From contig CP136065.1 of the NCBI GenBank assembly GCA_032622095.1, positions 98,335,343 to 98,399,342 of the forward strand: 64,000 bases of DNA, written 5' to 3'. Source of the stretch: Siphonodentalium dalli. Its lineage: Eukaryota > Mollusca > Scaphopoda > Gadilida > Siphonodentaliidae. Shown here in pieces: positions 57,726-64,000 of this stretch. Below the pieces are notes generated by a model. It was not told the origin of the DNA and did not search any database. It saw nothing but the letters and a program-made list of their open reading frames with translations. The position numbers and the translations under genes are program-made. The first letter of the stretch is position 1. The number at the start of each line of letters is the position of its first letter.

Positions 57726-58665
57726 TTACTCTCAGGCTCCAAATAAAAGTGCAGGCCCAAATAATAGTGCAGGGGGGAAATTCCATTGAAAGTTAATAAA
57801 AGTACATACCCGAATAATAGTGCAGGGGGAACTGTGAGCAAAACATCAGCTGTGGTTAACCAAATAATTTTTATAGCAGGTTCAAGTATACGGGTCAACA
57901 TGTAGTACAGGTACATGTATGTATCATGTGGTGTTTTTTTGGTTTGCCACATACTTGAATATGTACTCTTGAGTGCCTAATGTACGATTATTAAAATCGA
58001 GGTAAAATTCCCACCTGTACGATCGTTATTTGGTCCTGTACGTTTATTAAATTAACCAAAAGAAATAATTCACCAATCTTAAATTGTGTTATTCATATAA
58101 GAAATGAACGGCGGTTTCAATGCGGTCATGGGGTTTTGACGGTGAGAAAAAATCAGCAAACTTCGGGGTTCATGCGGAGTTTGCTGATTTTTTTACGCGG
58201 TCAAAACCCATGACCACGTTGAATCCGCCGTTTATTATTTATATTTATATACTTAAATTCATTATGAACTAGGATTGTATGTCTTTCCCACTATTTATTC
58301 ATCTATTTAAACGAACGCATGGAGTTCAGTTCAGACAGTTCGAATCCTTGTTTTTTTGGAAAACCAAACATTTTGAGAATCCGTTCATGGAGAACGGAAG
58401 AAACGCAATTTCACAGTAAAGTATACACATATGACAAAATGTCTTGTTTAGCTAGTAACTAATGTAGACGTGTTGATCATTTTTACATCTGAATCATATA
58501 GAAATCTTGAATTTGTGCTGATTTAAATTTTCATAGCTTCAAAATATTAATAAACGCGCAGACCCAAATAAGCACTGTGCAGGGGGGGGGGGGGGGATTT
58601 CCCAAGAAAAATAATAAACGTGCATGCAGCTGGTGCATGCATGTTTATTTGGAGCCCAAGAGTAA
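57726..58665. mobile_element. Terminal-inverted-repeat element, 940 bp, with internal palindrome
   Basis: Left end TTACTCTCAGGCTCCAAATA and the reversed right end TTACTCTTGGGCTCCAAATA pair at 20 of 22 positions over the full 22-base arm. Subterminal segments 57749-57802 and 58560-58622 are direct repeats of each other ('cccaaataa...gtgcaggggg...ttaataaa'). A central palindrome (58107-58232) has arms of about 57 bases. No target duplication is evident and no protein is encoded. Confidence 0.55.
58107..58232. repeat. Long palindrome (stem-loop)
   Basis: 'aacggcggtttcaatgcggt' to 'caaact' pairs with 'agtttgctgattttttt' to 'gaatccgccgtt', about 57 bases per arm with a short loop near 58165. It lies inside the 940-bp inverted-repeat element. 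Confidence 0.85.
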
Positions 58666-59768
58666 AGAGGTGGAGGTGAATGTCACATGTAAGTTGTTAT
58701 TAACGAAATGGAACGATGCCTTTAATAGGTTCCACCAGCAATAAGTCGCGACTTCTTTATATTGGCGTGACATTGGTTTTTGTTGGCGTCATGCCTGTCG
58801 ACCATTATGATGGCCACATATATTGTCATATAACAGCGATTTACGATCTGTCTTGTTGGCTCATAATATAAATTAAGAAATTGGCCTTGTGTTGGTTCCT
58901 TGCGTAAAAAAATATTTTTTAGTACAAACGTCCTCATTGATTGTGTCCCTCGACTCCTCGTGTAGTTGGTCAAGTAACTTACATGTATGTACATGTACAG
59001 ACCACTCACAAATTTCTTAGAAAAGCGACCACATGTTCGAATCTACTTTGCGATTTTGGAGCAACGCATTTGTAAATGCGTTCATATTTTAACACATTTA
59101 ACTTGATTTATTCACAAACAAATGTCTTGATGCAGGCCTTAAAATCCATCAGATTTTTTTCAATAATCAAAATGTTAGTGTTTCACTTTCTACAGGGAAT
59201 CAAGACTTTTTACTAGAATCAAAATGAGAATCATGATTCTCAGATTCTGATTATAAAACAATTAATGTCAACAGTGTTTATTTATGTTTATTCCATTTTG
59301 AATGGAAAACTACATCATGAATGTCCGATTCCGAACATATACATGTACACCAGGAGTGGGAAAATAACACAGAATTATTCAGATGTGAATTTAAATTAAA
59401 CAAAATTAAAACTAAAATTGCAAAATACACTATACACTATCGTATCGTTATTTGGGTGTTCATACTAGTATACTTTTTCGGCGCAATGACCGGTAATTTC
59501 AATGCGACTGCGATTATTCCCAATGCAGTGCATTTAATTTAAATGCTGTCATTAAGGCATTTACAAAGTGGCGTGACACAATGCACCCTCAATGCATTTT
59601 AAATGCAACAACCGCATTTCATTGATCCACGTTGTAAAGGACATTTATTTTTAGAATACATGTATGTGTATATATCCACAAGAATAAAGAACAAATCAAC
59701 TGTTTTTATTACTTTGTAAACCTCTGATGTTTCCCATACAGTATACATTTGTATATTATAAACCATGT
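58666..59768. other. No recognised feature
   Basis: AT-rich; the run 59520-59625 repeats 'aatgca' and 'gcatttaaa' motifs. A 95-codon minus-strand open stretch (58722-59009) has no recognisable domain. Confidence 0.45.
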
Positions 59769-59961
59769 TACAGTAATTCTAGAGCTAATTAATCGGCTCC
59801 TTAGCTACAGCAGAATTATGGGTAACTTTTCAGGATTTAGTCCGAAATATGGCTTGTTGTCATCATCGGAAAGCTCTCATCGAGAGCTTTCCGATGAATG
59901 GCATCAACCCATATTTCCGACTAAATCCTGAAAAGTTACCCATAATTAGAGCATTACTGTA
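59769..59961. mobile_element. Mariner-like palindromic MITE, copy 1 (193 bp)
   Basis: TA at both edges and termini CAGTAATTCTAGAGC / GCTCTAATTA...: the whole element is a stem-loop, with arms joined at 'ggaaagctctcatcgagagc' (centre about 59880). The right arm lacks about 27 bases present in the left arm. TA duplication and CAGT termini suggest Tc1/mariner-type mobilisation. A second copy is at 61427-61592. Confidence 0.65.
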
Positions 59962-61426
59962 TATCCTCTATAACTGTTTATTCAACATCACGTGCTGCAA
60001 TCCATAAATGCGGTTCAGATTTCGATGTCCGGTTCAACATTATTATCATATGGTTCGATATCAGAAATACTCAGTTTGGAATGTTATACCATACAAGTTC
60101 TACGAGTTGCTCTTGCTCAAGAATGGATAAATTTATAAACCTGATTTTTGGCGCATTAGTTAGAATTATATTTTTGCACAAGAACACACCACACATATCG
60201 AACTGGACATCAAAAGCAGAACCTGATTGTATCGATTGCATAAACATAAGAAGTTGGTCACTGACCGACATTTGCTATTCTCTGGTGTGGTTTATAGGAC
60301 TACCGTATGCAATGCCGACTTAAAAATAAAAATTCACATAAACATCGCATGAAGCGGTCTAACCAAACTCGGGTATTCGCTAATTCCAAATGTATGAACT
60401 ATCACCATGATATCCCGGTATATCATTGTCAGGACTGTTTGTACAAAAGGTTGTTATTCTACTATGCATAATTTTGATATATCATTGTACTCGGACTGTA
60501 TTGCAATGTAATATATCAGTACATGTACCGGTATACTGTGTGCACATTATATACATGTAGGCCTACTTTCACTTTAGTGTGTGTCATAAAAGACTCATGT
60601 TGTTAAATTGAAAAAAAACATGTGTGAAAACAAAGAGAATACATGTACATGTGCCGGTACTATATATACCTCTTTGTGTGCTGCACTACCGGTACTATTC
60701 ATGTACATGTACTACACTACAATAAGATAAATTCTGCTGCCCTTGTGCCACAGGCCTCAAACACGCCAAACAAGTATCTGTAGCCAGGCCCACCAGTACC
60801 AGGCTACTAGTAAATGAAGTACTGAAAGTGTCACATCATTAATCGAGCCCAATCTTAGTTATACTAGTCTCTTGTGTAGTTTGGGTTACTATTAATAAGA
60901 TATTTAATGAATGTTTGGAATGTATGGTAGCATTCTTACCTGGATCAACATATGCCATGCACAACGCTGGTCATCATATCATCACCGCTGTTGGCAGTAA
61001 ACCGCTAATCGGGCTATAACAGTTAGAGTTTTCCATACCAGGCTAATCTAATCAGTTAAAATTAGTCAATTTAGAGGGAATACCAACCAGTGGAAGACGA
61101 CATGTATATTCAGATATCAGTTTTAGAGAAAAACCCCATCTTAGTCGAGCGGACTTAGAATATCGGGGTAAACTTAAATTTCATTCAGCAACACTTTTAC
61201 GGCAGAATATAAAAATAGTACATTATAATCACTTACAGTACATGTACATGTAGCCCAGGTGCAGTGCTAGCCTATATTATACACTACCAAAACTTTTGGT
61301 CAGTTTCTCGATGATTGACACTTGTAAACGCTTGAACAGGTATATAGCACATGTACATGTGTATGTGAATTAAAGATCTTATTAGTGACACAACACTTCA
61401 CAAGAGGCTAGACATACATTTGTAAC
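59962..61426. other. No recognised gene; 'acatgtac' microsatellite-like phrases
   Basis: AT-rich with frequent ACATGTACATGT and ACCGGTAC phrases (60520-60720). Two antisense open stretches at 60071-60323 have no recognisable domain. Confidence 0.45.
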
Positions 61427-61592
61427 TACAGTAATGCTTTAATTAATCGACTCCTTAACCACAGCAGAATTCCGGGTAACTCGGGGAGAGCTTTCCGATG
61501 AATGGCAACAAGCCATATATCCGACTAAATCCTGAAAAGTTACACATAATTCTGCTGTTGTTAAGGGGTCGATTTCTTAGGGCACTACTGTA
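61427..61592. mobile_element. Mariner-like palindromic MITE, copy 2 (166 bp)
   Basis: Starts TACAGTAATGCTTTAATTAA and ends GGGCACTACTGTA. Terminal arms of about 45 bases pair, including 'cagcagaatt' with 'aattctgctg'. The central hairpin of copy 1 is mostly lost on the left arm. A further fragment of the left terminus occurs near 62257 ('tacagctttaattaatcaac'). Confidence 0.65.
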
Positions 61593-62638
61593 TCTGTTTT
61601 AGTGCACATCAAATTTATTTGTTGTCTTTCCTCTTGTAATTTGTCTTTGGTTGTGTTCGCCATTTCGATGGACAACTACATGTACTGACATCAAATGACT
61701 GAAATGAGTCAAAATTTAGCAGTGCAGCCAATTATATAGATAAACAGAATTAAATAGCATCCAAATTCCAAATGAGCATAAATGATAAAACAAACTTTAT
61801 TGAGCACTCTTTTAATACTAGTAATTACAGCTACAATGAAAGCACCTAATACAAATTCTAAGTTTGGTAAAACTGTCTGTATACAAAGTTTATCTGGCCG
61901 TGATGAATAAAACCTATAAATGGGATCATATACATGTATGTTAGATATCATTACATGATTATTTGAAAACACATATCCGTATGGAAAACAAACTATTTTA
62001 GTATTTTACCACTGGCCAAGTGGTCCTGCTAATATGTTATGATGCTGGTGGTCCTGCTGAATTGCTATGATGCGGGTAGTGCAATTCATAGCAATATTTT
62101 TGAACAATTTCTTAGAATTAACAGACTACCAGTATGTTTGGTATATTTTTCTGTACTCGACACCTGCTGAGGTGGGGAAATATCATCCATTGTCGCACAG
62201 CTATATTCTCTTTCCAAACAAAGTCTATAGAACATACATGTAAAATTACAGCTTTAATTAATCAACTCGCCTTATAAAGGTTGACCACCGGGTATTACTG
62301 CAGTATTCAGGCGTGTTCATGCGATCAACCGCAGTCAGTTATACCGCCGCAGAATGTGGTCCACCTCACATTTGCAGTTAGGCTGTATTTTTCATGCGAT
62401 GTTTATATGAATTTTGTTTTAAAGTTGACATTGTAACCACACCAGAATTGTTTTTTATTGTTTCAAAATGTCTAGATAGAATTCAGAATTTTTGTGGTAA
62501 AAACAATTAACTTGGTTATCACAGTTAACACATATTACTGTGGTAAGATTACCAGCGGATACCGCATGTCAACAGGGACTGCATGCTCTAATTAATTATC
62601 AGGTTTAACATGTTTATACTGGATACAGTTCATTTTAA
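61593..62638. other. No recognised gene; left-terminus scrap of the mariner-like MITE
   Basis: AT-rich; the MITE scrap lies near 62257-62280. An 87-codon minus-strand open stretch (61709-61972) is unrecognised. Confidence 0.45.
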
Positions 62639-63559
62639 AGGTACTCAATCCGGTTCGATGATACCCATATAATCAGATTCCAACATCATACATTTGTATT
62701 TAGAAAGGCTGCTTCAGTTACGGTATCAGAATTGATTAATTGCCCTAAAATAATGCTAACCACTGTCAACTAAAGTATACAATTGCCTGACATATGTTAA
62801 TTACCAACATGTTGTTCTACAAAATTTGGCCTTATTATCAACAGAAAGCCTCTAGATTTTAGAGTTATCCATCTTCATCTGAAATTTGGTCCGAGACCGT
62901 GGGCCACTATTAATTCTTGATCGTGAAAAATAGTATATTTCAAAAATTGATATCTAATAACTCTGAGCTTTGATAGGTGGGTTCCTCGACTCGTACCAAA
63001 TATCTACCCCCAAGTCCAAATAAATAGTAATGTGCGAGCATTAATTCAGGGGACACTTAATCGGATAATGCATCTTTAAATTAAAATACAGTTTAAAGTT
63101 GCATAATCCGATTAAGTGCCCCTCATTTGCTATTTACATATATATTGAATCGGGGGGGGGGGGGTAAAAATATTTTAATCAAGTCGAGGGACCCACCTAC
63201 ATGTATCAAAGCTCAGAGCTATTAGATATCGATTTTTGAAATTTTAATATTTATCACCATCGATACTTAATAGTGGCCCAGAAACATATGACGAGCTGAC
63301 GGTCTCAGACCAAATTGCGGATGAAGATGGATAACTCTAAAATGAAGAGGCTTTGTGTTGATAATAAGGTCAAACTTCGTCGAACAGCATGTTGATAAAT
63401 ATAACGTATCAGGCAATTTTATACTATACATGTAGTTGACAGTGGTTAGCATTATGTTTGGGCAATTAATCGATTCTGATAACTGAAGCAGCATTTCTAA
63501 AAAAAATGTTGTTGTTGGAATCTAATTATATGGGGACCATCGAATCTGATTGAGCACCT
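62639..63559. mobile_element. TTAA-flanked fold-back element, 921 bp
   Basis: TTAA at 62635-62638 and 63560-63563. The left end AGGTACTCAATCCGGTTCGA pairs with the right end, and pairing continues through almost the whole element: 'gcttcagttacggtatcaga', 'taaccactgtcaact', 'ttagagttatccatcttcat', 'ggtgggttcctcgact' and 'acttaatcggataatgca' all have reverse-complement partners in order. The centre lies near 63088. Arms of about 440 bases are diverged, with small indels and a 13-base G run on the right (63152-63164). No coding content. Confidence 0.82.
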
Positions 63560-63593
63560 TTAATAGTTAGCTATATGAGTTATATACACATAA

Positions 63594-63982
63594 GGCGACA
63601 CCAATTTTTAAGTCCGGTTTACGAACACCTCCTACAACTTTTTTTCCATTTCATGAATTTTTTTTTTTTACTTTTTTGTCCCAAAAAAATTTACATGCGT
63701 ACTGATTTTCATGTGCTGTCGCATCCGGTTCTGCTTATGATCATTTGCAGATCCATATTTTCATGTATTTCATGACAAGAAATGTCTTGTTTGGTTCAGA
63801 ATTTCATTTGAAAAGTTTTTTTTCACAATTTTTGTAAAATTTATGTAAAATTTCAAGATTTACTTGATATAAATTGGGGGGACAATGTTTTTTATTTTTA
63901 TTTTTATCCCTCCTGCATCTACTTTTGTTCTCCCCACATCAGCCCACATGTTCGTAAACCAGACTTAAAAATTGGTGTCGCC
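63594..63982 (-). mobile_element. PIF/Harbinger-like MITE, copy 2 (389 bp)
   Basis: Flanked by TAA (63591-63593 and 63983-63985). Termini GGCGACACCAATTTTTAAGT and GGTGTCGCC. The interior is the reverse complement of 56471-56819 ('atgtgctgtcgcatccggtt', 'ccctcctgcatctact'). Confidence 0.78.
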
Positions 63983-64000
63983 TAATAGACATTTAAATTG

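Overview
The window reads as intergenic or intronic DNA of an invertebrate animal, probably marine. It is AT-rich and full of microsatellites, long G runs and minisatellites, and it carries LINE sequences of types common in marine invertebrate genomes. The species cannot be fixed from the sequence. I see no prokaryotic signals, no rRNA, no intact tRNA, no CRISPR array, and no host gene that I can name. Nearly every feature I can support is mobile or repetitive.

Layout. 0-8 kb: a double-hairpin element, a LINE C-terminal scrap, a duplicated segment, and a complete non-autonomous Helitron-like element (4821-7290). 8-18.5 kb: small MITEs, including a 495-bp family with TTAA target duplications present twice, and a 2.4-kb terminal-inverted-repeat element with another TTAA element inside it. 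18.5-25 kb: mostly featureless, with a decayed Helitron fragment that holds a tRNA-derived SINE-like insert. 25.3-27.6 kb: a composite satellite of about 22-bp and 150-bp units. 28.7-32.2 kb, minus strand: a LINE of the CR1/L2 group with endonuclease and reverse transcriptase, broken by one in-frame stop and at least two frameshifts, whose N terminus has a hydrophobic segment ending in a 2A-like motif. 32-38.5 kb: microsatellite, an 85-bp minisatellite and a 141-154-bp tandem array. 38.6-40.0 kb, minus strand: an intact 464-codon frame resembling LINE ORF1 proteins (coiled coil, RRM-like and C-terminal domains), with three ATGGCGGA motifs at and upstream of its start. 43.6-49.4 kb: a nested stack in which a TTAA element holds a PIF/Harbinger-like element, which holds a 60-66-bp minisatellite, which is interrupted by a second Helitron. 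50.8-54 kb: the composite satellite again in inverse orientation, then a 45-bp minisatellite of nearly 40 copies. 54.4-64 kb: a 122-bp repeat, the 3' end of another CR1-like LINE, and a cluster of MITEs (Harbinger-like, mariner-like, and a 921-bp fold-back with TTAA flanks).

The only frames with convincing protein homology belong to retrotransposons: the ORF2 pseudogene, the ORF1-like frame and two LINE C-terminal fragments. All the DNA transposons seen are non-autonomous; no transposase or Rep/helicase frame is visible, so they would depend on proteins encoded elsewhere. The strongest single result is the Helitron at 44447-48209: the interrupted minisatellite still has intact neighbouring units, so the pre-insertion site can be read and shows insertion between A and T without target duplication.
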